This document shows, piece by piece, positions 1-8,050 of a DNA stretch of 11,977 nucleotides. The notes under the pieces are model-generated. The model worked only from the letters and a program-made list of their open reading frames with translations. It did not search any database and was not told the DNA's origin. The stretch's first letter is position 1, and each line of letters starts with the position of its first letter. A program made the position numbers and the translations under genes. This stretch comes from Cryomorphaceae bacterium (GTDB lineage: Bacteria > Bacteroidota > Bacteroidia > Flavobacteriales > Schleiferiaceae): positions 1-11,977 of the forward strand of contig JAIUMB010000070.1 in NCBI GenBank assembly GCA_022565745.1, given 5' to 3'.

Positions 1-110
1 GCGAGTTGTGCTTGAGCAACTTTATTTTGAATGACATTGTAACCGGCTTTTTCGAGCATGTCGACACCGGCAGGGTGGAGGCCGTCGTTGGCCAATACAT
101 TAATGGGCAT
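1..110 (-). CDS. serA: D-3-phosphoglycerate dehydrogenase, N-terminal fragment cut by the window edge
   Basis: Reading leftward from the ATG at 110-108, about 36 codons are open to the window edge, beginning MPINVLANDGLHPAGVDMLE. This is the usual start of the substrate-binding domain of 3-phosphoglycerate dehydrogenases, which oxidise 3-phosphoglycerate to 3-phosphohydroxypyruvate with NAD, the first step of serine synthesis. The Rossmann domain and active site lie outside the window, so the assignment rests on the N-terminus plus context. The ATG is only two bases past the serC stop codon on the same strand, so the two genes are almost certainly co-transcribed and probably translationally coupled. 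A related 2-hydroxyacid dehydrogenase is the main alternative, but the serC neighbour makes SerA much more likely. Confidence 0.85.
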   Translation of the reverse strand, partial: MPINVLANDGLHPAGVDMLEKAGYNVIQNKVAQAQL

Positions 111-112
111 AA

Positions 113-1186
113 TTATCCGTGTTTTTGGGTGAATGATTGCATGACATCGATCAAAACTTTGACGCTTTCTACCGGCATGGCGTTATAAATGCTCGCACGG
201 TAACCACCTACATCGCGGTGGCCGTTTAGACCATTTATATTGGCTTCTTTCCACATGGCGTCAAAAGCATCTTTTTTAGAATCGTCATTTAAAAGGAAGG
301 TGACGTTCATTAGTGAGCGGTCTTCTTTTGCTGCTGTGCCAACAAACATTGGATTGTTGTCGATCTCACTATACAGCATTTCAGCTTTTTCTCGGTTACG
401 TTTTTCAATCCAAGATAAGCCGCCATTTTTATCGAGCCAACGAAGAGTAAGCATAGATACATACACGGCAAATACCGGTGGGGTATTAAACATCGACTCC
501 TTTTTGATATGGGTGGAATAGTCGAGCATGGTTGGAATGGTGCGGCCAGACTTTCCCAAAATATCATCTTTTACAATCACCAAAGTGGTACCGGCTGGAC
601 CCATGTTTTTCTGTGCTCCGGCATAAATCAAATCGAATTTACTGTAGTCCATTTCACGACAGAAGATATCCGACGACATATCGCAAACCATTGGAACATT
701 AAGCTCAGGGAATTCATGCATTTGTGTGCCAAAAATGGTGTTGTTGGACGTGCAGTGAAAATAATCAACATCAGAAGGAACGGTATATCCTTTGGGAATA
801 TAGCTGAAGTTTTTATCTTTAGAGGATCCAAGAACTTGTACCTCACCAAAGAGTTTTGCTTCCTTGATGGCTTTGGTGGCCCATACACCGGTCTCGGTGT
901 AAGCGGCTTTACCATTTTGAGCCTTTAAAAGGTTTTGTGCAACCATGGTAAATTGCATACTGGCGCCGCCTTGAAGAAAAAGAACCGAATAACCTTCTGG
1001 GAGTTTGAGAAGTTTTTTGACCAAAGCGGTGGCTTCATCCATTACCGCTACGAAGTTTTTACTGCGGTGAGAAATTTCAATCAGTGATAAGTTGAGGTTG
1101 TCAAAGTTTTTTACGGCCTCGGAAGCTTCGTTGAGCACCTCCTGAGGAAGAATACTTGGACCTGCAGAAAAGTTGTGTACTTTCAT
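113..1186 (-). CDS. serC: Phosphoserine aminotransferase (PLP enzyme of serine synthesis)
   Basis: A 357-residue protein, the normal length for SerC. It transfers the amino group of glutamate to 3-phosphohydroxypyruvate (and in B6 synthesis to a related phosphohydroxy acid), in the cytoplasm, with pyridoxal phosphate. The N-terminus MKVHNFSAGPSILP is the family signature; ISHRSKNF around residues 38-45 carries the phosphate-binding His-Arg, LQGGASMQF lies near 71-79, and AGAQKNMGPAG holds the expected PLP lysine at K193. An in-frame ATG 13 codons upstream (1225) exists, but its extra residues do not resemble SerC and the conserved start begins at 1186. SerA follows after two bases. No Shine-Dalgarno is seen; the leader is A/C-rich. 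Confidence 0.97.
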   Translation of the reverse strand: MKVHNFSAGPSILPQEVLNEASEAVKNFDNLNLSLIEISHRSKNFVAVMDEATALVKKLLKLPEGYSVLFLQGGASMQFTMVAQNLLKAQNGKAAYTETGVWATKAIKEAKLFGEVQVLGSSKDKNFSYIPKGYTVPSDVDYFHCTSNNTIFGTQMHEFPELNVPMVCDMSSDIFCREMDYSKFDLIYAGAQKNMGPAGTTLVIVKDDILGKSGRTIPTMLDYSTHIKKESMFNTPPVFAVYVSMLTLRWLDKNGGLSWIEKRNREKAEMLYSEIDNNPMFVGTAAKEDRSLMNVTFLLNDDSKKDAFDAMWKEANINGLNGHRDVGGYRASIYNAMPVESVKVLIDVMQSFTQKHG

Positions 1187-1454
1187 GTTTGTTTGGTTAT
1201 ACGGATTACGTTTTAGGCGATTCACAAATGATGAGAACCGATTGACCGCGAAAATAGAAAATCAAAAGATACTTTGATAATAAATCAAGTACTTTTTTGT
1301 GTGATTTGATGATTTGTTAAAGAACTTCGGTCTGAATGCTTAACGCTAAAGTACGGTTTAAATAACGCCAATCTTAAAAACAGTTCCTTTTAAACATGTA
1401 AAATCGGTATTAATGAGGCATCATCAACTCATTATTAACGCCACCAACCAATCA
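1187..1454. other. Spacer between the flippase gene and serC, with ATCAAA-type repeats
   Basis: This 268-bp stretch holds the upstream region of the serC-serA operon. No small gene is supported. On the serC side, ATCAAA and its complement TTTGAT occur at 1261-1266, 1273-1278 and 1305-1310, with AATCAA at 1283-1288; the first two form an inverted repeat with a 6-base spacer. A sequence TATTTTCG on the minus strand (1256-1249) matches the Bacteroidota -7 box TAnnTTTG at 7 of 8 positions, about 62 bases before the serC ATG, but no well-spaced -33 TTG accompanies it. Just downstream of the flippase stop is a weak 7-bp hairpin, TAATGAG (1411-1417) with CTCATTA (1428-1434), lacking a T tract. Confidence 0.4.
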
Positions 1455-2873
1455 CTAACTTCTGAGTGCTTTAAGTTTCTTGATGTTAATCAAACCGAAA
1501 GCAAATGGAGCCACCATGGCGATAAGAGCACTGCAAATTAATGCTGCTGGCCACATCATAAAGGCTGAGAGTAGTTTAAAGCTAATGAATTGCATCATTA
1601 CCATACTCAGCAGGGAAATCCATTGCATTTTATGGATTTGAATGTGATAAATTCTCCGTGCAAAATACATTTGCATCAGTGCAGCAATCCACTGTGTAAT
1701 GGCGGTAGCAATGGCTGCGCCTATTTCTGCAAAATACCAAATCAATACAATGTTGAGGGTAAAGTTTACGCCCAATCCACCTAAGGCGATGCGGTTTAAA
1801 ATTTTTGTTTTACCTCCTGCGGTTAATGCGCTGCCGTATAAATATCCCATGTAAAAGGCCGGTAAACTCATCATTAAAATGGCCATTGTGTACCCCATAG
1901 ATGCAGTGGCGTGGTCGTAAAACCAATGTACCAGTGGTTGGTGAAAAACCAATACCACCATGGCCACACTTAGTGAAATAGAAAGCAGTAGGTTGTGAGA
2001 GGTGCGCATCAGTGTGCCGTAATAATGTTGATTATTGAGTTTTCGGGTAAACACAGGAATCAACACAAAACTGTACAAGACACCAATCTGTATGGCAATG
2101 TCTAATAGTCTGAAAGCTCCGGCATACATCCCGCCCGAAACACTGCCCTTCATGCGTTCCACCATCACACCGTCGAGGCGGGTGTATAAGCCCATAACAA
2201 GGATTAGTGAAGCAAAAGGCAAGGCCTGTTTTAATACATTTTTTATTCGTTTGCGGTCAAATCGCCACGCCATTTCAGTGAGCTTATGGCGAATGATGCT
2301 TGACCCGATGCCCAAGGCAAGAAAATACGCCAAAGTTTGCCCGCCAATGAAATACTCAATGTGAAAAGTATCGCTCTTGCCGTAAAGTAAAAATCCAACG
2401 ATAAGCACCATTAGCAACTTATCGGCAACGGATAAAAATGCATCCCATTTGAATAGTTGTAAGCCGCCCACATATGAACGAATAAAAAGTACAGACGATA
2501 ATAAAAACTGATTGACAATCATCCAGCCCAGCAATTTCAACATATAGGCATCGTAGCCCAGAATAATTCCCGTAGCGCCCGCCACCAAAGCAAAGAAGAA
2601 AAACAACAATATTCGCAAGAAAAACAAGGAGGGAAAATATGCCTTAATTGACGAAGCATCTCCGGCAACATTTCGCGTGTTTGACATATTAATGCCCATA
2701 TCAAGCAATATGGCAAACATCAATGTGATGTTTAACAAGGCAAAATAGCCGCCATAAACATCCGCCCCAACCCGGTTTTGCACAACCATATCAATGCCAA
2801 ATACCCAAATGGGCTTGATCAGCACATTTAGTACAAAGAAAAAGGTGATGCCACTGAGGAATTTTCCGCGCAT
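1455..2873 (-). CDS. Polysaccharide flippase-like membrane protein (MATE/MOP superfamily, Wzx-like)
   Basis: A 472-residue, very hydrophobic protein with about 12-14 membrane spans, the size and pattern of the MOP exporter superfamily, whose oligosaccharide members move lipid-linked sugars across the inner membrane. Visible features are an N-terminal helix pair (residues about 6-32), a DMGINMSNTRNVAGD loop near 58-72 typical of Wzx-like proteins (compare the D-x-G motifs after helix 2), and a central charged loop near 195-215. The open frame extends further upstream, but I choose ATG 2873. The longer frame would run over the divergent lipoprotein gene and its promoter, the extra residues look non-coding, and a TACATTTG -7 box sits 22 bases before this ATG. 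No glycan cluster surrounds it, so the substrate is unknown. Confidence 0.8.
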   Translation of the reverse strand: MRGKFLSGITFFFVLNVLIKPIWVFGIDMVVQNRVGADVYGGYFALLNITLMFAILLDMGINMSNTRNVAGDASSIKAYFPSLFFLRILLFFFFALVAGATGIILGYDAYMLKLLGWMIVNQFLLSSVLFIRSYVGGLQLFKWDAFLSVADKLLMVLIVGFLLYGKSDTFHIEYFIGGQTLAYFLALGIGSSIIRHKLTEMAWRFDRKRIKNVLKQALPFASLILVMGLYTRLDGVMVERMKGSVSGGMYAGAFRLLDIAIQIGVLYSFVLIPVFTRKLNNQHYYGTLMRTSHNLLLSISLSVAMVVLVFHQPLVHWFYDHATASMGYTMAILMMSLPAFYMGYLYGSALTAGGKTKILNRIALGGLGVNFTLNIVLIWYFAEIGAAIATAITQWIAALMQMYFARRIYHIQIHKMQWISLLSMVMMQFISFKLLSAFMMWPAALICSALIAMVAPFAFGLINIKKLKALRS

Positions 2874-2894
2874 ATGGTGTTTCAAAATATTAGG

Positions 2895-2902
2895 CAAATG
2901 TA
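2895..2902 (-). promoter_or_regulatory. Putative -7 box of the flippase gene
   Basis: TACATTTG on the minus strand matches TAnnTTTG exactly. It is 21 bases before the chosen ATG, giving a leader of roughly 15 bases. A -33 TTG at standard spacing is not visible, so the promoter is only partly supported. Confidence 0.4.
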
Positions 2903-2930
2903 GGGAGTAACAAATGTTTTTGGCACGGGG

Positions 2931-2962
2931 TTGGTAAACATTCGCGTTATCGTCTATATTTG
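2931..2962 (+). promoter_or_regulatory. Putative sigma-ABfr-type promoter of the LPP20-like lipoprotein gene
   Basis: TTG at 2931-2933, a 21-base spacer, then TATATTTG at 2955-2962 fit the Bacteroidota consensus TTG-N(about 17-23)-TAnnTTTG. Transcription would start about 2967-2969, leaving a leader of about 15 bases before the ATG at 2983. Confidence 0.55.
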
Positions 2963-2982
2963 TCGAACTTAATTTAAACACC

Positions 2983-3549
2983 ATGACTTCTACAGCAAAT
3001 AAGCTTTTATCTACTTTGATTGTTTTTTTAATGATTGGCAGTGTGGCAACTGTTTCTACTTCTTGTAAAAGTTTTAAACCTCCAGGAGAAGAGGTGACAG
3101 GTCCTTTTGACGGAAGAAAGTACCAGTCTAACAACAGATATTTTCGCGCCACTGGTCAAGCCATTTCTCAGGATGCCAACACTTCAAAAACCCGTTCTAT
3201 GACCAATGCCAAAGCGAGATTGGCTGGTACGGTATCTTCTACCATGCGTACGGTCGCCGACGAGTACACACAGGAAAAGGGCATTGCTAATGCAGGTGAG
3301 TTTATGGAGCGTTACGAAGTATTGTCGAGAGAAGTGGTCAATCAAACCATTGCCGATATTAGAACCATTGGTGAACGTACCTTTCGCTTAGAAAATGGGC
3401 GTTTTCAAACCTATACGGCGCTAGAAATTCGCAAAAGACACATGTATCGTCACATGCGACGTTTGGCAGAAGCGCGTCGCGACTGGAATGATGACGACCG
3501 CAAAGCATTTTATGACCTGCTGGATTATTTAGAATCCGAAGCCGAGTAG
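2983..3549 (+). CDS. LPP20-like lipoprotein of unknown function
   Basis: A 188-residue protein with a hydrophobic signal (residues about 7-25) followed by a cysteine at C28 in VSTSCKS. That is a loose lipobox, so a lipid-anchored periplasmic or outer-membrane protein is likely. The mature part begins with a Pro/Gly-rich linker. Near residues 52-100 it shows the pattern YFRATGQAIS, followed by regularly spaced alanines (NAKARLAGTVSSTM), which resembles the LPP20 lipoprotein fold. The C-terminus is rich in Arg, Asp and Glu (RRLAEARRDWNDDD). The function of such proteins in Bacteroidota is not established; an envelope role is an inference. It has its own promoter-like upstream region and is divergent from the flippase. 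Confidence 0.75.
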   Translation: MTSTANKLLSTLIVFLMIGSVATVSTSCKSFKPPGEEVTGPFDGRKYQSNNRYFRATGQAISQDANTSKTRSMTNAKARLAGTVSSTMRTVADEYTQEKGIANAGEFMERYEVLSREVVNQTIADIRTIGERTFRLENGRFQTYTALEIRKRHMYRHMRRLAEARRDWNDDDRKAFYDLLDYLESEAE

Positions 3550-3583
3550 GGGAAAGCCTTACGATTACCCGTAGACGTGCAAA

Positions 3584-3604
3584 TAGGTGCATTGCGCGCA
3601 CCTA
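3584..3604. repeat. Short inverted repeat after the lipoprotein gene
   Basis: TAGGTGC (3584-3590) and GCACCTA (3598-3604) are perfect 7-base arms around a 7-base loop, 35 bases after the lipoprotein stop. No T tract follows, so it may be a weak terminator, an mRNA 3'-end stabiliser, or an operator upstream of the symporter gene. Confidence 0.35.
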
Positions 3605-3619
3605 ATCAGCTGAATGTGG

Positions 3620-3646
3620 TTGTCCATACCCAATAATATAGATTTA
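3620..3646 (+). promoter_or_regulatory. Weak promoter candidate for the symporter gene
   Basis: TTG at 3620-3622, a 16-base spacer, and TAGATTTA at 3639-3646 (7 of 8 with TAnnTTTG). Transcription would begin within a few bases of the ATG at 3657. The spacing is slightly short and the last base differs, so confidence is low. Confidence 0.25.
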
Positions 3647-3656
3647 AACCATTTAA

Positions 3657-5078
3657 ATGAGGAAGCCGAGAAAAAACATTGCCCTTCATTGGAAAATTCT
3701 CATGGGTTTGGTGGCTGGTATTGTTTGGGCAATTGTATCCGGTTTACTGGGCTGGTCATCATTTACGCTTGATTGGATTGCTCCATTTGGAGATATTTTT
3801 CTCAGACTTTTAAAACTCATCGCGGTACCGTTGGTGCTGTTTAGCATCATCAGTGGAATTGGTGGTTTAGGTACGCCTGAGTCGTTGGGCCGTTTGGGAA
3901 CCAAAACACTATTGGCATATTTACTTACAACAGTCACCTCCGTTGGATTGGGCTTGTTGCTGGTCAATTCCATTGCGCCGGGCAAGTTGGTCGATCAACA
4001 ATCGCGTGAAGACAATCGCTTGGCTTACGAAATATGGGCAAAAAGTGAAGGCATTCAGTTTTTAGACGAAGATTGTTTGAGCTGTAAACCAGAGTTTGCT
4101 GAACGGTTAGAACGCGTTGCTCAACGCATGGGAGAGGCCTCTTTAGATAGCGATATTGCAGAAAAAAAAGAAAAAGTTGACGACCGACCGTTGGCCTTTT
4201 TTATCAATATGGTTCCGGATAATTTATTTTTAGCGCTGGGTGATAATCGCTTAATGTTACAAATCATTTTTTTCGGTCTATTCTTCGGTGTTTCTATTTT
4301 ATTTATTCCCGATGAAAAATCAAAACCTGTAAAGGATATTGTAGAGTCTATAAATACGGTTTTTTTAAAAATGGTAGACCTCGTCATGAAAGCATCTCCT
4401 TTTTTGGTGTTTGCCTTAATGGCTGGCGTAATTGCAGAAATGGCTGGCGATAACTTGAGTAAGATGCTTGATATTTTTGCCGGATTGACATATTACGCTC
4501 TGGTGGTAGTCCTCGGGTTGGCTTTGCTGGGGTTTGGATTGTACCCCCTAATTGTGCACTTGTTTGTTCGCAAACTGAATTACCGCAAATTTATGAAGGC
4601 GCTTAGTCCTGCCCAATTACTGGCATTCTCAACTTCAAGCAGTGCAGCAACCTTACCAGTGACCCTGGAATGTGTGGAAAAAGGTGTAGGTGTTGATCGC
4701 AAAATAACAGGATTTGTTTTACCCATTGGCGCTACGGTCAATATGGACGGAACAAGCTTGTATCAAGCCATAGCTGTCATTTTTCTAGCGCAAATGCACA
4801 TGGTAGATCTGACATTTGCTCAGCAACTGACCATTGTACTAACAGCTACTTTAGCCAGTATTGGTAGTGCTGCCGTTCCTAGTGCTGGTATTATTATGCT
4901 CATTATAGTTATGGAAGCCGTCTCACTAAATCCAGCTTGGATAGCGCTTATTTTACCCATTGATAGGATTTTGGATATGTGTAGAACCGTTGTAAACGTT
5001 ACAGGTGATGCCACCGTTGCTACCGTAATTGCGTATACCGAAGACAGTCTAAATGAACCTGCGGAAACGGTAGATTGA
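3657..5078 (+). CDS. Dicarboxylate/amino acid:cation symporter (DAACS/SLC1 family, GltP/EAAT-like)
   Basis: A 473-residue inner-membrane transporter with all hallmarks of the sodium- or proton-coupled glutamate/dicarboxylate family: the HP1 loop TSSSAATLP (326-334), NMDGT in TM7 (362-366), the HP2 loop ASIGSAAVPSAG (about 400-411), and the TM8 string D436-R-I-L-D440-M-C-R443-T, followed by N447 and G450-D451. Compared with archaeal GltPh, R443 is at the position of R397, the residue that contacts the substrate side-chain carboxylate. This supports an acidic substrate such as glutamate, aspartate or a C4-dicarboxylate. About 75 residues (110-185) between TM3 and TM4 form a hydrophilic insert with a C140-x-x-C143 pair, which makes the protein longer than GltPh. 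It is probably a single-gene unit, with 110 bp to the next gene. Confidence 0.92.
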   Translation: MRKPRKNIALHWKILMGLVAGIVWAIVSGLLGWSSFTLDWIAPFGDIFLRLLKLIAVPLVLFSIISGIGGLGTPESLGRLGTKTLLAYLLTTVTSVGLGLLLVNSIAPGKLVDQQSREDNRLAYEIWAKSEGIQFLDEDCLSCKPEFAERLERVAQRMGEASLDSDIAEKKEKVDDRPLAFFINMVPDNLFLALGDNRLMLQIIFFGLFFGVSILFIPDEKSKPVKDIVESINTVFLKMVDLVMKASPFLVFALMAGVIAEMAGDNLSKMLDIFAGLTYYALVVVLGLALLGFGLYPLIVHLFVRKLNYRKFMKALSPAQLLAFSTSSSAATLPVTLECVEKGVGVDRKITGFVLPIGATVNMDGTSLYQAIAVIFLAQMHMVDLTFAQQLTIVLTATLASIGSAAVPSAGIIMLIIVMEAVSLNPAWIALILPIDRILDMCRTVVNVTGDATVATVIAYTEDSLNEPAETVD

Positions 5079-5188
5079 TACATTTGTGTTTGAATGTTGT
5101 ATTTGCTATTTTTACAGTCCCATAATCGCGCAAAAATTGTGTTTTTTGTTATGTGAACGCAAACAAATCTTCTTAACCTGCCTAGTCT

Positions 5189-8050
5189 ATGAAAAAAATT
5201 CTCAAATATTTCGCCATCATTTTTATTCTATTGATTGGGGTGCTTGTATCTGCCCCTTTTTTGTTTAAAAATCAAATCATGGAATTGGTGCGGAATACGG
5301 CCAATAAACACCTAACAGCCGATGTGGATTTTAGAGATGTGGGAATCAGTCTAATCAGAAATTTCCCCGACTTAACGCTTGATGTTTATGATTTTTCCAT
5401 TACAGGGCGGGACACGTTTGCCGATGTAACATTGTTGCATGTTGAGGATTTTCGCTTTACCCTTAACTTGATGAGTGTCATTAAAGGCGATCAAATTGAT
5501 ATCAAAACCATAGCTCTGTTTCGTCCGTATGTTCATATTGTTGCATTGGACTCTCTATTGGTCAACTACGACATCATGGTTCCGGATGAGACGACCGACG
5601 ATGCGTCAATAGAGCCAGAAACCACAGAAGAAAGTGCTTTTTCACTGTCTTTGCGTCGCTTTAGTATACGGGATATGGCGTTTAAGTACGAAGACCATGA
5701 AAGTAACATCTACGTTGAAATGGAAGGGTTGAATCACGTACTTAGTGGCAACTTCACTCAAGATGATGTCGATATTTCTACCGAAACAAATATTAATAGA
5801 CTTCGCTTTATCTTGGATGGTATTACCATGCTGGCTGATGTAGAAGCCAAGGCCGACGTGGATTTGAAGTTTAACCAACCATCATTTTCCATAGATATTC
5901 AAGAGGGAAGCTATGCCATGCTGAATGCATTGCGACTCGATTTGTTTGGCAACATCACCATGCCAGAAGAGATTATAGATTTGGATTTGACTTTTGGCAC
6001 ACCTTCCTCTGAATTAAAACCTCTGATATCTTTAATACCGGCCTACTATATGGCCGATTTCGAAGGACTTGATGTTAGCGGTGTATTTGATTTTGGAGGA
6101 AACATCAAAGGCATTTACGACGGTGAAAATGAGATTTATCCGTCTATGGACATAAAACTAAAAGCAAAGAACGGTCGCATCAAATATCCAGATTTGCCTT
6201 CTGAAATCAGTAACTTGATGATAAATGCGTCGGTTCAACACCCTGGAGGCGACCTAGACAAGTTAAAGCTCGATGTTTATCAGTTTGCTATGAATATGGC
6301 CGGACAAACGATAAATGCCTCTTTTGCCTTAGCAACACCAATGAGTGATCCTGCTGTATCGCTCAACGCCAAAGGAAAATTGGTTTTTGATGATTTGATA
6401 AAGGTGGTTCCTTTAGAAGAAACTATGGATATTAAGGGCATAGCCAATCTTGACGTAAAGTTTTCAGCGAGAATGTCAGACGTAGAACATGAGCGATACG
6501 ACAATATCATTGCCTATGGCGAAGGAGAGCTCAGCGATTTTAAATACACCGATTCAGACATGCCGTATCCGGTAGAAATTCCTCATGCCTACATGGTATT
6601 GAAACCAGAGATGGTCAACGTAGAGTCGTTCAAATTAAAATTGGGCTCCACCGACATTCAGGCTACCGGTCGACTTGATAATTTGATACACTACGTTATG
6701 TCTGATGTTGAATTGCAAGGCCGTTTTAATGTGGTGTCAAATACGTTGAATATAGACGAACTCATGCTGTTTATGCAGGAAGAAGACCCCGAGAATGCAA
6801 AGGTTGTGGCTACGGAAGACGGCGAAGTAGAGGTGCTTACTGTAGAGGATATTCGATTGCCGGAGCATGTTGATTTTGCAATGACGGCTAGAGTGGACAA
6901 TATTGTTTATGACAACATGGACATTAAGAACCTCAGTGGTGAAGTTCACCTGAAAGATCAAACCTTGCGCATGAACCAAACGCAAATGGAATTGATGGGC
7001 GGTCGATTGGTAATGGATGGTTCATTTGATACGAAAGAAGAAAAACCCAAGGCTTCTTTTGCGATGGATCTCTCCAATATCCCTTTTGCCAATGCCTATA
7101 ACACCCTCGACATGGTAAAGCAATTGGCGCCAATCATGGAAAATGCAGAAGGGGTGTTCTCAACCCGTTTCTCGATGAATACACTGATCAATCAAGATTT
7201 GTCAATTGATTTAAATAGCTTAACAGCCGAAGGTATGTTGCGTACAGCAGGTGTGGTCTTAAGGACGGAAGTACTCGATAAAATTGCTGATTTCTTGAGA
7301 AATGATGAATACCGTAAATTATCTCTGTCTAATACATTGGCCGAATTTGAAATCAACGATGGGCGGCTTTATTTAAAACCAACAGATCTTAAGGCCAAGC
7401 AACTTAAAGGTACGGTAGAAGGTAGTTCAGGTCTCGACCAAACCTTAGATTTTACCATGGATTTAGAAGTGCCATTTAAAAGTGTACGTGCTGATAAATT
7501 ACTTTCTCAGATTGGATCTAAAACACCTTCAAATGTTGAAGTACAAGTGCTCATTGGCGGAACTTACAGCGCACCAACCGTAAAAACATCTCTGGGCAGT
7601 TTAGGAAAAGGTCTCATAGATGATGTGAAGAGTCAAGTTAAGGATCGCGTGAAAGAAGAGGTTGATGATGCGGTTGAAAAAACCCGTCAGCGTGCACGAG
7701 ATGAAGCTGATAAGCTATTGAAAGACGCCCAAGAACGCGCCGATAGAGTAGTGGCTGAAGCAGAGCGTCAAGCAGAGCGTGTTCGACAAGGTGGTAAGGA
7801 GACAGGTGCTCGTTTGCGCAAAGAAGCCAAAGAGCAAGGCGACCGGTTAATAGCCGAGGCAGGTAATAATTTATTAAAGAAGCGTGCTGCCGAAGAAGCC
7901 GCAAGTCGATTAAGGCGCGAAGCCGATAGAAACGCTTCACGAGTAGAACAAGAAGCCGATGATCGCGCTAATCAAATCGTTGAACGCGCGCAAAAAGAAG
8001 CCGATGGTATAATGAATGAAGCACAAAGTAACCGTGATAAATTGGATTAG
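5189..8050 (+). CDS. AsmA-like envelope protein with C-terminal charged coiled coil
   Basis: A 953-residue protein. An N-terminal membrane anchor (residues about 5-26) is followed by the AsmA-type opening, in which repeats such as NFPDLTLDVYDF alternate hydrophobic and polar residues in beta-strand fashion. AsmA relatives span the periplasm as beta-rich, groove-shaped proteins implicated in lipid transport and outer-membrane balance. Acidic linkers lie near 132-149 and 525-555. A conserved AsmA C-terminal region lies at about 655-805 (FSMNTLINQDLSIDL; LRTEVLDKIADF; YLKPTDLKAKQLKG). From about residue 810 to the end there is a highly charged, Ala/Glu/Arg-rich segment of about 145 residues, predicted as a long coiled coil. 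The downstream OmpA-domain gene starts inside its last 35 bases, so the two are co-translated. A TACATTTG just after the symporter stop (5079-5086) could be a -7 box but lacks a spaced TTG. Confidence 0.85.
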   Translation: MKKILKYFAIIFILLIGVLVSAPFLFKNQIMELVRNTANKHLTADVDFRDVGISLIRNFPDLTLDVYDFSITGRDTFADVTLLHVEDFRFTLNLMSVIKGDQIDIKTIALFRPYVHIVALDSLLVNYDIMVPDETTDDASIEPETTEESAFSLSLRRFSIRDMAFKYEDHESNIYVEMEGLNHVLSGNFTQDDVDISTETNINRLRFILDGITMLADVEAKADVDLKFNQPSFSIDIQEGSYAMLNALRLDLFGNITMPEEIIDLDLTFGTPSSELKPLISLIPAYYMADFEGLDVSGVFDFGGNIKGIYDGENEIYPSMDIKLKAKNGRIKYPDLPSEISNLMINASVQHPGGDLDKLKLDVYQFAMNMAGQTINASFALATPMSDPAVSLNAKGKLVFDDLIKVVPLEETMDIKGIANLDVKFSARMSDVEHERYDNIIAYGEGELSDFKYTDSDMPYPVEIPHAYMVLKPEMVNVESFKLKLGSTDIQATGRLDNLIHYVMSDVELQGRFNVVSNTLNIDELMLFMQEEDPENAKVVATEDGEVEVLTVEDIRLPEHVDFAMTARVDNIVYDNMDIKNLSGEVHLKDQTLRMNQTQMELMGGRLVMDGSFDTKEEKPKASFAMDLSNIPFANAYNTLDMVKQLAPIMENAEGVFSTRFSMNTLINQDLSIDLNSLTAEGMLRTAGVVLRTEVLDKIADFLRNDEYRKLSLSNTLAEFEINDGRLYLKPTDLKAKQLKGTVEGSSGLDQTLDFTMDLEVPFKSVRADKLLSQIGSKTPSNVEVQVLIGGTYSAPTVKTSLGSLGKGLIDDVKSQVKDRVKEEVDDAVEKTRQRARDEADKLLKDAQERADRVVAEAERQAERVRQGGKETGARLRKEAKEQGDRLIAEAGNNLLKKRAAEEAASRLRREADRNASRVEQEADDRANQIVERAQKEADGIMNEAQSNRDKLD
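7618..8047 (+). repeat. Degenerate Ala/Glu/Arg coiled-coil coding repeats in the AsmA-like gene
   Basis: The coiled-coil part of the gene repeatedly uses GAAGC(C/T)GA-like units (for example near 7703, 7918, 7950 and 7997) and a near-perfect tandem of the 12-mer (G/C)AAGCAGAGCGT around 7757-7781. The repeats encode EADR/EAER-type steps and suggest growth of the tail by duplication. Confidence 0.5.

Noticed and set aside
6..188. 60-codon plus-strand open frame over the serA/serC junction
   Set aside because: Lies opposite two well-supported genes; its product has no recognisable features.
509..928. 139-codon plus-strand open frame inside serC
   Set aside because: Antisense to the conserved SerC coding sequence, including the PLP lysine region; a shadow frame.
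2874..3152. 93-residue N-terminal extension of the flippase frame
   Set aside because: It would overlap the start of the lipoprotein gene and both putative promoters, and its residues do not resemble a flippase N-terminus.
5079..5086. TACATTTG right after the symporter stop as the promoter of the AsmA-like gene
   Set aside because: No TTG at a usable distance upstream and more than 100 bases from the ATG; mentioned in the gene entry but not listed as a feature.
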